NCBI RefSeq assembly: GCF_016758195.1
Contig: NZ_QYAC01000003.1
Span: forward strand, 248,001 to 312,000
Length of the DNA: 64,000 nt
From: Leucobacter chromiireducens subsp. solipictus
GTDB lineage: Bacteria; Actinomycetota; Actinomycetes; Actinomycetales; Microbacteriaceae
Direction of reading: 5' to 3'
The notes beneath the pieces are model-generated. The model searched no databases. It was given only the letters and a program-made list of their open reading frames with translations, and was not told the origin of the DNA. This document shows, in pieces, positions 54,315 to 62,529 of this stretch. The position numbers and the translations under genes were made by a program. Numbering within the stretch: position 1 is the first letter of the stretch; the number at the start of each line of letters is the position of its first letter.

Positions 54315-55775
54315 CTAGAACGGTGCCGGTGGCTCAGGTGGTGCCGGCGACTTGGGCGGCTCAGTCGGTTCGGCTGGCCCGGCCGGCCCGGGCGGCTCGG
54401 GTGGTTCCGGCGGCACCTGCCGGAACCGCACCCGACTCGGTGGCCGGTCAACGTGGGTGCGGCCCGTGGGGCTGCGCCAGGTCAGCGTGCCCGTGGCGTC
54501 CTGGCTGACACCCCAGTCCGTCTCGCCCTTGATCGTATGGTGCGACCGGCAGAGGTGGGCGAGGTTGGTGGTGGCGGTCGGTCCGCCGCGGGCGGCCGGG
54601 GTCGTATGGTCAATGTCGGTGCGCGACAGCGGCGCGCGACATCCGGGAAAGCGGCAGTGCAGGTCCCGGGCGCCGAGGAAACGACGCATCTTTGCGCTCG
54701 GCCGGTACCGATCGACCTCCAGCACGGTGCCGGTCTGAGGATCGCCGTGGACTCGCTCCCACACGGGAGTGCGGGCGAAGACCTCTGATGCCGATGCCGG
54801 GTCCAAGGGGCCGCAGCCGACGAGTTCTGCCTCCGTGATCCTGGGGCCAGGCGCTGCCGGGTCGGCGTCGATGGAGACGACGAGCTGTACGTGCCCGCGC
54901 ACCGCCTCGGCGGGGTCGCCCGCGAAGAGCGTCGTGGGCTCACGGCTTAAGAGCAGGTCCGCGAGCGCGTCGGCGCGCACCGCGTCGATCGTGAGCCCGG
55001 CGGTTCCCTGCGGTGGTGGCTCGGCCGTTGCAGCGCTGTTCGCGCTCGAATCCGGTGCCGGGGGATCGTTCGCCTCTGAGCTTGCCCGAGACCGCGCCGT
55101 CATGGTGTGCCGTGCGATGCGCGTCAGCCGATCCTTGACGGCGTGCGCTTCGAGGCTTGGCAGGTGGGCGATCAGATCCGACATGCCGTCGGCCTGATCC
55201 ACCACGCGAACGCTGCGGCAGCGCGCAGCCTCACGGTGTCGATCCTCCGGCGGCAGTTCGGCACAGCGCAGGGCGATCCGCTGGGCGATCGGTCGAAGCC
55301 GGTTCGGGGTTTCGGTGCGGGCTTCCGCGAGCACCTCGGTCTCATAGGCACGGCGGCGGCGCGTGCTCTCCCCATCCGTGCCGTGCCCCAGCGGCGCGCT
55401 GGCGTCCGCGAGGACCCGCGCGTGCGCGTAGGCTATGTCGCCCGCGCCAAGTTGGCGCAGCGTTGCGGGGAAGCGTTCGACCAGTCGCTCGGCCACACTG
55501 AGCTCGGCCTCGATCGCGGCCTCAGTGCAGTTCAACGCGGTCGCGAGCTCAGCGCGGAGGGCGCGGTACCGCAGATCTGCGTTCCCGGAGCGCTGCCCCG
55601 TCACCGCGAGTCCGAGTGCCGCGCTCAGCAAACGCACGCGCTCGCCGTCGAGCGCACGCCGCTGCCGTTCCACCGCTTCGAGCCCGGTCACGACGGCGTC
55701 GAGCGCGGCGATCTCTTCGATGCGCTGGGCCGACTCGCGATGCTGCTCCGAATCGCTGGGCTGGGTGGGGGACAT
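54315..55775 (-). CDS. DUF222 and HNH endonuclease domain protein (13E12-like)
   Basis: 486 aa. An N-terminal DUF222 domain (about residues 25-330) and an HNH nuclease (about 370-425: HCRFPGCRAPL, RTDIDHTTPAARGG, LAHLCRSHHTIKG). It ends in a Pro/Glu-rich tail of about 40 residues with EPPEPPGP repeats. Such proteins occur in many copies in actinobacteria and are related to the 13E12 repeat family; their role is unclear and a homing or mobile origin is possible. No inverted repeats or target duplications are seen around it. Confidence 0.88.
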   Translation of the reverse strand: MSPTQPSDSEQHRESAQRIEEIAALDAVVTGLEAVERQRRALDGERVRLLSAALGLAVTGQRSGNADLRYRALRAELATALNCTEAAIEAELSVAERLVERFPATLRQLGAGDIAYAHARVLADASAPLGHGTDGESTRRRRAYETEVLAEARTETPNRLRPIAQRIALRCAELPPEDRHREAARCRSVRVVDQADGMSDLIAHLPSLEAHAVKDRLTRIARHTMTARSRASSEANDPPAPDSSANSAATAEPPPQGTAGLTIDAVRADALADLLLSREPTTLFAGDPAEAVRGHVQLVVSIDADPAAPGPRITEAELVGCGPLDPASASEVFARTPVWERVHGDPQTGTVLEVDRYRPSAKMRRFLGARDLHCRFPGCRAPLSRTDIDHTTPAARGGPTATTNLAHLCRSHHTIKGETDWGVSQDATGTLTWRSPTGRTHVDRPPSRVRFRQVPPEPPEPPGPAGPAEPTEPPKSPAPPEPPAPF

Positions 55776-55883
55776 GCGACTATTCCAGCATGGACCACCG
55801 ACATTCAGGACCGACGAAATCCCGTCGTGAAGAAGATCCTGAAGGGGGCAAGAAACGGTGTGAACCCGGCCCCGTGGGGAGCG

Positions 55884-56468
55884 CTAGAGCTTCAGCGGAA
55901 TGGCCTTCAACTGGTGGAGCCGCAGGCCCGTGGCGCGCACGAGCTGGGGGATATCTGTGGCCGCGTGCCGGCGTGCAGCATCGGAGACAATGGCGGCCGC
56001 CGCTTCTGCATCCGCCATCGCGTCATGGTGTGCAAATTCGCCGTATCCCGCCGCCGCTGCGGACAGCGGAAGCCGGTGCGAGGGGATGTCGTACGTCTTC
56101 CGTGAGACCTGCACGCTGCAGAGATACTTCAGGCGCGGGGTGGGGCTGATCGATTCGGCGCAGGCCGCCCGGATCACCCCCATGTCAAAGCTCGCGTTGT
56201 GCGCTACCGCGACGTCGTCCCCGATGAACTCCTGAAGTGCCGGGAGCTGTGCGCTCCACTCGAGCGCGTCCGTGACCATGTCCGCGGTGATGCCGTGGAT
56301 CTTCACGTTGAACGGGAGAAACCGCGCGTGCGCGGCGGGCGGTCGAATGAGCCAGTACGCACGATCCACCACCTGGCCATCGCGCACACGCGCTAACCCT
56401 ACGGAGCACGCCGAGGACGGATGGTTGTTCGCGGTCTCGAAATCGATCGCGGTGAAATCTACTGACAC
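55884..56468 (-). CDS. 3'-5' exonuclease, DEDDh family (DnaQ-like)
   Basis: 194 aa. ExoI: AIDFETAN (D9, E11). ExoII: AHNASFDMGV. ExoIII: HHDAMADAEA with the His and Asp. A stand-alone proofreading-type exonuclease, not fused to a polymerase or helicase. The GTG at 56468 is used because an earlier frame runs through non-coding sequence; a CAGGCT hexamer 6 nt upstream resembles the leaderless pattern. Substrate (DNA repair or RNA) is not known. Confidence 0.88.
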   Translation of the reverse strand: MSVDFTAIDFETANNHPSSACSVGLARVRDGQVVDRAYWLIRPPAAHARFLPFNVKIHGITADMVTDALEWSAQLPALQEFIGDDVAVAHNASFDMGVIRAACAESISPTPRLKYLCSVQVSRKTYDIPSHRLPLSAAAAGYGEFAHHDAMADAEAAAAIVSDAARRHAATDIPQLVRATGLRLHQLKAIPLKL

Positions 56469-56594
56469 CCTCCCAGCCTGACACACCCCGCTGACATCTT
56501 GCGGCGGATCGGGATCCCGATGCGGGGGATCACGCGGGCATCTTCCGGTCGAGGTCGCGCACATCATCGTGTGCCCGGGCGACGGGAACCCGGG

Positions 56595-56600
56595 TAGACT
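56595..56600 (+). promoter_or_regulatory. -10 box TAGACT, leaderless start of ychF
   Basis: TAGACT, then 8 nt, then the GTG at 56609. Confidence 0.6.
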
Positions 56601-56608
56601 GTACCCTC

Positions 56609-57682
56609 GTGGCTCTTTCAATTGGTATCGTCGGTCTCCCGAACGTCGGCAAGTCGACCCTGTTCAACGCCCTCACGCACAACGATGCTCTCGCAGCGAA
56701 CTACCCGTTCGCGACGATCGAGCCTAACGTTGGCGTCGTCAACCTGCCCGATGCCCGGCTGAACAAGCTCGCCGAAATCTTCGGTTCGGAGCGGATCCTG
56801 CCCGCCCCGGTGTCCTTCGTGGACATCGCGGGCATCGTGCGTGGTGCCAGCGAGGGTGAAGGCCTCGGCAACCAGTTCCTCGCGAACATCCGGGAGTCCG
56901 ACGCGATCGCCCAGGTGGTGCGCGGCTTCTCCGATCCCGACGTGATCCACGTCGACGGTGACGTGAACCCGTCGAGCGACATGGAGACCATCAATACCGA
57001 GCTGATCCTCGCCGACCTCCAGACCATCGAGAAGGCTCTGCCGCGCTTCGAGAAGGAACTGAAGTCGAAGAAGATCGATCCCGCCGTGGTGAGCACCGCC
57101 CAGGAAGCGCTCGCCGCATTGAACGAGGGCACGCTGCTTTCGGCCACGAACATCGACCTGACGCCGATCCGCGAGCTGGGTCTGCTGACCGCCAAGCCGT
57201 TCCTCTACGTCTTCAACGTCGACGAGGGCGTGCTGCAGGATCAGGCAAAGCTCGACGAGCTCGCCGCACTGGTCGCCCCCGCGAAAGCGATCTTCCTCGA
57301 CGCAAAGCTCGAGAGCGAGCTCATCGAGCTCGACGAAGCGGATGCCGCTGAGCTGCTCGCCTCGATCGGCCAGGAGGAGAGCGGGCTCGACCAGCTCGCC
57401 CGCGTCGGCTTCGACACCCTCGGCCTGCAGACCTACCTCACCGCGGGCCCGAAGGAGGCGCGCGCCTGGACGATCCGGAAGGGCGCGACCGCGCCGCAGG
57501 CCGCGGGCGTGATCCACGGCGACTTTGAAAAGGGCTTCATCAAGGGCGAGATCATCTCCTTCGAGGATCTCGTCGAGGCGGGTTCCGTCGCCGAGGCTCG
57601 CGCCAAGGGCAAGGCTCGCATGGAAGGCAAGGAATACGTGATGCAGGACGGCGACGTCTGCGAGTGGCGCTTTAACGTGTAG
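56609..57682 (+). CDS. ychF: Redox-regulated ATPase YchF
   Basis: 357 aa. OBG-HflX-like P-loop protein: G1 GLPNVGKST (about residues 9-17), G3 DIAGIVRGASEGEGLGNQFL, and an altered G4 (NVDE) that gives ATP rather than GTP specificity. A coiled coil (about 125-175) and a C-terminal TGS domain (about 270-355) complete it. It binds ribosomes and takes part in stress control. Leaderless GTG start. Confidence 0.96.
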   Translation: MALSIGIVGLPNVGKSTLFNALTHNDALAANYPFATIEPNVGVVNLPDARLNKLAEIFGSERILPAPVSFVDIAGIVRGASEGEGLGNQFLANIRESDAIAQVVRGFSDPDVIHVDGDVNPSSDMETINTELILADLQTIEKALPRFEKELKSKKIDPAVVSTAQEALAALNEGTLLSATNIDLTPIRELGLLTAKPFLYVFNVDEGVLQDQAKLDELAALVAPAKAIFLDAKLESELIELDEADAAELLASIGQEESGLDQLARVGFDTLGLQTYLTAGPKEARAWTIRKGATAPQAAGVIHGDFEKGFIKGEIISFEDLVEAGSVAEARAKGKARMEGKEYVMQDGDVCEWRFNV

Positions 57683-57787
57683 GGCTGCTTCGGCAACCCG
57701 TCGACTGAGGCCACCGAGGTGGGGCGGGCTTCGTAAGTCGGACTCATGTTTCGCCGAGGAAACGACTTCGGGGGTGACAATCAACGA

Positions 57788-58489
57788 ATGGATCCCATAT
57801 ACGAAGAGCGCCATCCCCACTCGCCCGTGCTGGAGTGTGTCTGGCAAGCGAGGGCCAATCGGGACGAGCAGTATCTTGTTCCGGCGGTCGAGTATTGGGA
57901 CCTGTGGTTCACCCGCGCCCCGGACGGAACACTTGACGCCGGAATGTCGGGACCGACCCTTGGCCATCGTTGGATGCGATCGGCCATCGGTGAGCACAGC
58001 TGGGGCATTCAGCTGAAAGCGCACGTCGTGGTGCCGGGGGTGAGTAAGCAACTCCTGCTCGGAGGCGTGCAACAGCTCGCTATCGAGGCCGGGCACGTCA
58101 GGTTCGCGCAGTACCTGGTGCCGTTTCCGGAGTTCGGTGAGCTTGAGGCCTTCACCGACCGGCTCCTGAAGCTCGACATTATCCGCGGGGACGAGGAGGT
58201 CCGGCGCATGCTCTCCGGAGACGCCGTGGGGTACTCCGAACGGCAGCGGCAGCGCAGGGTGCGCGCTGCAACAGGACTGACCCGGAAACAGATTCAGCAA
58301 CTCTCCAGAGCGCGTGAGGCGTTTGCGTTGCTGTTGCAGGGCGTATCGCCAAGTGCGTGTGCGGCGCGATGCGGGTTCGCGGATCAGGCTCATTTGACCC
58401 GCTCATTGCAGGTATTCCACGGCCAGACACCGGCGCAGGTGCTCTCGGGCGAAAGATGGCGGGAATCTTCAATATCCGAATCTTCGTAG
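57788..58489 (+). CDS. AraC family transcriptional regulator
   Basis: 233 aa from the ATG at 57788 (an ATG at 57746 is also in frame). The N-terminal part (about residues 1-125) resembles the DUF6597 sensor domain found in many AraC proteins. The C-terminal AraC HTH (about 150-230: GLTRKQIQQLSRAREAFALL and CAARCGFADQAHLTRSLQVF) is complete. It lies 48 bp before a VOC-domain gene, a common pairing in which the regulator controls a small glyoxalase-like protein. The signal is unknown. Confidence 0.85.
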   Translation: MDPIYEERHPHSPVLECVWQARANRDEQYLVPAVEYWDLWFTRAPDGTLDAGMSGPTLGHRWMRSAIGEHSWGIQLKAHVVVPGVSKQLLLGGVQQLAIEAGHVRFAQYLVPFPEFGELEAFTDRLLKLDIIRGDEEVRRMLSGDAVGYSERQRQRRVRAATGLTRKQIQQLSRAREAFALLLQGVSPSACAARCGFADQAHLTRSLQVFHGQTPAQVLSGERWRESSISESS

Positions 58490-58537
58490 CGTGGTGAACT
58501 GGTGACATCGCATTCACGATGAGCACAGGAGTATTTG

Positions 58538-59071
58538 ATGTCTGTACCCGCCGCACCCGAGGGCTACGCCACGGTGAACCCCTTTATCATCACGACCGAC
58601 GCCAATGAGATGACCCGATTCGTTGTCGAGGTGTTCGGTGGTGAAGAACGCGCCGAAGCCCGCACCATCGACACGGACGGATTGCTCCTCCAAGCTGAGG
58701 TGCGCGTCGGCACCACGACGATCATGCTTGCCGAGCGGAAGCCGGACTGGCCCTTCACCCCGAGTCTGTTGCAGGTGTACGTCGATGACCTCGGCGCTGT
58801 GCTCGAACGCGCTCTTGAGCGTGGCGCGCGCATGGTCACGAAGCCGACAGACTTCTTCGGCACCCAATTCGCTCGTGTGCAAGACGCAAGTGCAAACCTC
58901 TGGTGGATCTGGCAGCACGGTGACGTCGTCTGGGATGGTCAGGGCGGCGAACAGGAGTGGTCATCCGAGGATAGTGATGCGAACTGGGGAGAGGTATCGC
59001 CCGAGCTCGCCTACATCCATGACACACTGATCGAGGCGATGACGGCGTTGCGTGACCCAGAAAGCGTGTAG
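58538..59071 (+). CDS. VOC family (glyoxalase/bleomycin-resistance-like) protein
   Basis: 177 aa. One VOC domain over residues 8-130 (VNPFIITTDANEMTRFVVEV, LLQVYVDDLGAVLERALERG, FGTQFARVQDASANLWWIWQ) in the PhnB/EhpR-like branch, followed by an acidic tail of about 40 residues. Members include drug-binding and isomerase-like proteins; the substrate cannot be read. AGGAG lies before the ATG. Probably one unit with the AraC regulator. Confidence 0.85.
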   Translation: MSVPAAPEGYATVNPFIITTDANEMTRFVVEVFGGEERAEARTIDTDGLLLQAEVRVGTTTIMLAERKPDWPFTPSLLQVYVDDLGAVLERALERGARMVTKPTDFFGTQFARVQDASANLWWIWQHGDVVWDGQGGEQEWSSEDSDANWGEVSPELAYIHDTLIEAMTALRDPESV

Positions 59072-59197
59072 AACGGGTGGTCTCGGCTGTGCCAGCTGAC
59101 ACCGCGGTATCGCGCTGTCGGTAGTCTGCGCTACGCTGCGAACGCCGCGAATCTCCACGGCAGCGAGGCATCCACTGTGCCGCGCGTGAGCGCCACG

Positions 59198-59217
59198 TGG
59201 TCTGCGTGGGCAGACCA
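59198..59217 (+). other. Hairpin in the leader of the DUF4259 gene
   Basis: A perfect 8-bp stem (59198-59205 with 59210-59217) with a GTGG loop ends 5 nt before the GAAAGGA ribosome binding site of the gene at 59236. Possible -10 boxes TAGTCT (59122) and TACGCT (59132) lie about 60 bp further upstream. Confidence 0.45.
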
Positions 59218-59235
59218 TCTCAGAAAGGACACCAC

Positions 59236-59682
59236 ATGGGAACCTGGGGACATCAGCCGTGGGACAACGACGGCGCGGCGGACTGGTTCACCAGTCTGTT
59301 CGACGGGATCGACATTGACGGCCACATCGATCGTGCGTTCGCGACCGATGATGGGGACGAGATCCGGGCGGCGGGGTATATCCTCACAGTCCTCGGCAGG
59401 CCATACATTTGGCCGGGCGACCTCGAGCGACTGGATGGGCATCTGGAGCGCGGGATCGAACTCCTCACCGAGTTCCTCGACGAGGATTCGGAGTTCCGAG
59501 AGCTCTGGGAGGATGACCCCGAAGCGCTCGCCGCGGTCCGTGCCGAGCTTGCGGCCCTCGAAGCTCGCCTCGACGGGGACGCTGAAGCCACGGACGACGA
59601 CGAAGACGACGAAGACGAAGACGACGACGACGAAGACGAAGACGAGGAAGACGAGGAGGACGAGGAGGACGACGAGGAGTAG
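59236..59682 (+). CDS. DUF4259 protein with a hyperacidic tail
   Basis: 148 aa. The N-terminus MGTWGHQPWDNDGAADWFTS is the DUF4259 signature, with a helical body to about residue 110. The last 38 residues are almost only Asp and Glu, encoded by GAC/GAA/GAG repeats at about 59596-59680. GAAAGGA precedes the ATG. The role of the family is unknown. The tail could act as a nucleic-acid mimic or metal-binding tail; this is a guess. The opposite strand is read as a Ser-rich artefact and is not a gene. Confidence 0.85.
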   Translation: MGTWGHQPWDNDGAADWFTSLFDGIDIDGHIDRAFATDDGDEIRAAGYILTVLGRPYIWPGDLERLDGHLERGIELLTEFLDEDSEFRELWEDDPEALAAVRAELAALEARLDGDAEATDDDEDDEDEDDDDEDEDEEDEEDEEDDEE

Positions 59683-59775
59683 CCCGAGGCGTCGCACAGC
59701 GCGACAGCGCGAGGCTCGGTGGCGGAGGCCCCACGGCAGGCCACACTGTCGCACGCTGCGAGCAGCGGAACGGTG

Positions 59776-60009
59776 CTAGCCGCCGAGCCCGAGAACTCCG
59801 CCGAGCCAGTTCGCGCCGAGCACCACGACGAGGGTGCCGCCGAGCAGGAGCGCCCAGGATTTCCACGAGGTCGGGAAGAAGTTCGCGCCCCCGTCGAACG
59901 ACCAGAACAACGGTTTCCAGCCGCCTCGGTCGTCGCCCGGGACCTGCGGTGCGTTGTGGTCCTCGGGTTCCTCCCCGGCTTCAAGGTCGGGATCGGCGTG
60001 CTCGGACAT
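59776..60009 (-). CDS. Small single-span membrane protein
   Basis: 77 aa. An acidic, Pro-rich cytosolic N-terminus (about 1-30), a Trp/Phe-rich stretch (KPLFWSFDGGANFFPTSWKS) and one C-terminal membrane helix (about 52-73). No family recognised. Its start is supported by TAGGGT 6 nt upstream. Confidence 0.6.
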   Translation of the reverse strand: MSEHADPDLEAGEEPEDHNAPQVPGDDRGGWKPLFWSFDGGANFFPTSWKSWALLLGGTLVVVLGANWLGGVLGLGG

Positions 60010-60015
60010 GATCCC

Positions 60016-60021
60016 ACCCTA
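60016..60021 (-). promoter_or_regulatory. -10 box TAGGGT, leaderless start of the gene at 60009
   Basis: On the minus strand TAGGGT, then 6 nt, then the ATG. Confidence 0.5.
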
Positions 60022-60065
60022 TCCGCGGGGCGACGCCCCTCGGTCGCATCGAGTGGCGTATCGCG

Positions 60066-60071
60066 TAGCGT
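60066..60071 (+). promoter_or_regulatory. -10 box TAGCGT, leaderless start of the gene at 60078
   Basis: TAGCGT, then TGAGCC, then the ATG at 60078, the same 6-nt link as at argA. Confidence 0.55.
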
Positions 60072-60077
60072 TGAGCC

Positions 60078-60527
60078 ATGCCCCGCTTCGAACTTCGCAC
60101 ACGCATCGCGGCACCGATCGACCGGTGCTTTGCGCTGAATCTGTCGATCGACGCGCACACGGACTCGATGGCGGGGTCCAAGGAACGGGCCATCGCCGGG
60201 GTCACCCACGGGGAGATCGGGCCGGGGGAGCGGGTGACGTGGCGCGCCCGGCACTTCGGAATTCCGTTTCGGCTCACCTCCGAGATTACGGCGTTCGAGC
60301 GCCCCGTGCGGTTTGTCGATGAGCAGGTCTCGGGGCCGTTTGCGCGCTGGTGGCACGAGCACGAGTTCAGCGACCAGGGCACCGAAACGCTCATGATCGA
60401 TCGCATCGAGTTTCGAGCCCCGTTCGGGGTGCTCGGGCGCCTCGTCGAAAAGCTGGTGCTCGAACGGTACATGGAACGACTCATTCGGTGCCGGAACGCC
60501 TGGCTGCGCGCCGAGTTAGAGCGGTGA
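60078..60527 (+). CDS. SRPBCC family protein
   Basis: 149 aa. A START/Bet v1-like helix-grip fold: FELRTRIAAPIDRCFALNLS, central strands with a WRARHFGIPFRLTSEITAF segment, and a long C-terminal helix. Such proteins bind hydrophobic ligands or act as cyclases; the ligand is unknown. Leaderless start. It converges on the MerR gene with an 8-bp gap. Confidence 0.8.
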   Translation: MPRFELRTRIAAPIDRCFALNLSIDAHTDSMAGSKERAIAGVTHGEIGPGERVTWRARHFGIPFRLTSEITAFERPVRFVDEQVSGPFARWWHEHEFSDQGTETLMIDRIEFRAPFGVLGRLVEKLVLERYMERLIRCRNAWLRAELER

Positions 60528-60535
60528 TCTCCCCG

Positions 60536-61324
60536 CTACCCCCAGTCGGAAACGTATAGCCGGAGCGCCTTTGCTGCGAGACGCGCTGCCGCCAGGTCGC
60601 CGAAGTGATGCAGGAAGCTGGGGTCCGCTTCGTAGGTGGCGGCGACCCCGCGCACCATTGCCGCGGATCGAGCCGGATCCCCGGCATGCGTCGGCGTGCC
60701 GGGAATCTCAGCGAACCAGGCAATGTGGGCCGCGGCATGATCCTGCGCCGCCGGCGACTCGGGCTGAGACCCGGCCTCATGCAGCGCTGCCCAGGTGCGC
60801 AGGAGGGCCTCTGCGCGGCGTTGCCACGCCCGCTGCTGCGACAGCGACTTCCCGTGCCACCACTGGTTCGAGGCATCGAATGCCGCCCGCCCCCAGCGTC
60901 GAACCACCTCGTCCTCGAAGCGGTCGTTAAATCCGTCGAGCATGACATCCATCCGGGGTTCGCGGCCTGCGCGCCGCATCTCAAGGGTGTGCTCGACGGC
61001 CCGTACCCGCCGTTCCAGGGCCCGTTGTTCGCCCGCCAAGCGCGTGAGGTGCGTCTCCAAGGCGACAATTTCGGCCGCCTCGGAGTCTTCGGCGCCCGGG
61101 CGGCTCGGATCCGTACTGAGCGCCGCGGCGATCTCCGCGAGCGGCATGCCGGTGTCCCGCAGCAGCAAGATGCGCTGGATCCGGGCCACCGCGATCGCAC
61201 CGTAGTATCGGTATCCGTTGGACCCCACTCGGTCGGGGAGTAGGAGGCCGATCCGATGGTAATGACGGATCGTGCGAGCGCTGATGCCGGCGCGCTCGGC
61301 GAGCTGCTGCACCGTCCATTCCAT
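60536..61324 (-). CDS. MerR family regulator with TipAS-like ligand domain
   Basis: 262 aa. An N-terminal MerR winged HTH (about residues 2-70: WTVQQLAERAGISARTIRHY, RYYGAIAVARIQRILLLRDT), a dimerising coiled coil (about 75-120) and a C-terminal TipAS-like helical domain (about 140-255). TipAS domains bind thiopeptide and other antibiotics and switch on target genes. AAAGGA precedes the ATG at 61324. It follows the DUF2268 protease gene by 49 bp and probably shares its MerR-type promoter, giving autoregulation. Confidence 0.88.
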   Translation of the reverse strand: MEWTVQQLAERAGISARTIRHYHRIGLLLPDRVGSNGYRYYGAIAVARIQRILLLRDTGMPLAEIAAALSTDPSRPGAEDSEAAEIVALETHLTRLAGEQRALERRVRAVEHTLEMRRAGREPRMDVMLDGFNDRFEDEVVRRWGRAAFDASNQWWHGKSLSQQRAWQRRAEALLRTWAALHEAGSQPESPAAQDHAAAHIAWFAEIPGTPTHAGDPARSAAMVRGVAATYEADPSFLHHFGDLAAARLAAKALRLYVSDWG

Positions 61325-61373
61325 ACATGTCGTCCTTTGTCCCTGGGCACCTGCCGGTGTCTCCGCTGGTGCT

Positions 61374-62288
61374 TCAGTCTGCCGCACTCTGGGGCGGAGC
61401 GAGATTCAGCGCCGGGAGCGCAATGCGCAGAATCTCCGCGGCGGGAGTGTGCAGACTCGCGGCCGCGGTGGTTCCTTCGGCCGCCAGGTACGCCTGCACG
61501 ATCCGCGCCCCCGCAGCGTAGCCCGCCCCGGTAGGGAGACCCACAGGTGCCGTCCCGAACAGGTGGGCGGTCGCGTCGCCCAGTACCCACGCCGCAAAAT
61601 CGCCCATTCCCGTGACGTCGAGGCCCGTAGCGATCCGTGCAAGCACGGCATCGTCCGCTCGCGTCTCGGCGCTGACAAAATGCGTCAACCCGTCAGCGCC
61701 GGTGAGCTCCACGGCACACACGTCCGCGAGCCCTTCGGAAACGACGTGCTCCCCGACGGTGACGGTCTGCGGATCCCAGAGCACGCCGCCGGGGGAGTAT
61801 CGCAGGTTGTGGTGCAGTTCGTGGACCACGATCGCCTCCAAACGACTCATGATCCGCTCGGTGGGCCATACGGTGATCACGATGAAGCCGCTGATCCCGC
61901 CGAAGCCAGAGAGTCCCTGGACTTCCTCCATAAAATGTGGGTTCGACGGGTCGCCGAGAACCAGGAGCACGGTGAGATCGGGAATCGTGATCCTCGGGTT
62001 GGCGGCGCGGAGTGCCGAAATCCCGTGCTGCAGGGCGTGACCGATCCGTTCCCAGGCTCGGGCGTTCGCGAGCGTGTCGCAGGCCTCAAGCACCTCCGGG
62101 ATCGAGTGTGTCGTGGGGAAGCCAAAGTTCTGTGCGTGCACGGCAGCAAGGTCGACGCCCCCGGGCACAAACGAGTACATCGGTGCGACGGGGGCCCAGA
62201 GCTCACGGAGAAGATTCTGGCGTGCGGATTCGGGTGCCGTAAGAACGGCGCGCATGGTGGTGGCGGTATCGATCACTGAGATGCTCAT
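61374..62288 (-). CDS. DUF2268 putative zinc metalloprotease
   Basis: 304 aa. A gluzincin-like site: H156-E157-x-x-H160 in VVHELHHNLRY, and E185 in VVSEGLADV as likely third ligand. There is no signal peptide, so it is probably cytosolic. DUF2268 proteins are predicted zinc proteases (YjaZ-like) with unknown targets. The start is 8 nt from a TAGCGT -10 box whose spacing and dyad are those of MerR-controlled promoters; it is therefore likely induced by the ligand of the TipAS-type regulator encoded next. Confidence 0.85.
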   Translation of the reverse strand: MSISVIDTATTMRAVLTAPESARQNLLRELWAPVAPMYSFVPGGVDLAAVHAQNFGFPTTHSIPEVLEACDTLANARAWERIGHALQHGISALRAANPRITIPDLTVLLVLGDPSNPHFMEEVQGLSGFGGISGFIVITVWPTERIMSRLEAIVVHELHHNLRYSPGGVLWDPQTVTVGEHVVSEGLADVCAVELTGADGLTHFVSAETRADDAVLARIATGLDVTGMGDFAAWVLGDATAHLFGTAPVGLPTGAGYAAGARIVQAYLAAEGTTAAASLHTPAAEILRIALPALNLAPPQSAAD

Positions 62289-62296
62289 GGAAGGTC

Positions 62297-62327
62297 ACGC
62301 TAAACCTTGACGTAACGACAGGGTCAA
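62297..62327 (-). promoter_or_regulatory. MerR-type promoter and operator of the DUF2268-MerR operon
   Basis: On the minus strand -35 TTGACC (62322-62327) and -10 TAGCGT (62297-62302) are separated by 19 bp, the long spacer typical of MerR-activated promoters. Within it lies the dyad TTGAC-N11-GTCAA, also seen as ACCCTG-N9-CAAGGT with one mismatch. The ATG is 8 nt from the -10 box. Confidence 0.75.
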
Positions 62328-62357
62328 ACAACCCCGTCACTCCAACACGTGCTGCCC

Positions 62358-62363
62358 TAGACT
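62358..62363 (+). promoter_or_regulatory. -10 box TAGACT in front of the efflux gene leader ORF
   Basis: TAGACT, then 7 nt, then an ATG at 62371 that opens a 15-codon ORF. It is the only promoter-like site before the efflux gene. Confidence 0.55.
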
Positions 62364-62370
62364 GAACTGC

Positions 62371-62418
62371 ATGGGGTGTATTGAAACCATTCGCGTGGGG
62401 CTATCGGTACGCCGGTAG
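62371..62418 (+). CDS. Leader peptide (15 aa) upstream of the Cmx-type efflux gene
   Basis: MGCIETIRVGLSVRR, stop TAG at 62416. The start has the same leaderless promoter spacing as confirmed genes here. A hairpin (CCCG-AGAG-CGGG, 62419-62430) follows the stop directly. Cmx/CmlA-type efflux genes in other bacteria are known to be induced by chloramphenicol through ribosome stalling on a leader peptide, and the layout fits. It is a prediction from position and start signal only. Confidence 0.5.
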   Translation: MGCIETIRVGLSVRR

Positions 62419-62529
62419 CCCGAGAGCGGGAAATTCTCCGCGGTGAGCGCAATTGCGTGCCCGGGAATTGTCGCGGTTGCCGGTGGTGCCGAACGGTTCT
62501 GATTCGTCACCTCACGGAAAGTTTTTCTC
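62419..62529 (+). promoter_or_regulatory. Structured leader between the short ORF and the efflux gene
   Basis: It holds the CCCG/CGGG hairpin, a second stem GCGCAATT with AATTG(T)CGC (62447-62454 with 62466-62474, one bulge), and imperfect direct repeats of GGGAAATTCTCCGCGG / GGGAATTGTCGCGG. CTCAC (62511-62515), which abuts the GGAAAG ribosome binding site, could pair with GTGAG at 62443-62447 and hide it. This is compatible with translational attenuation. Confidence 0.4.
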
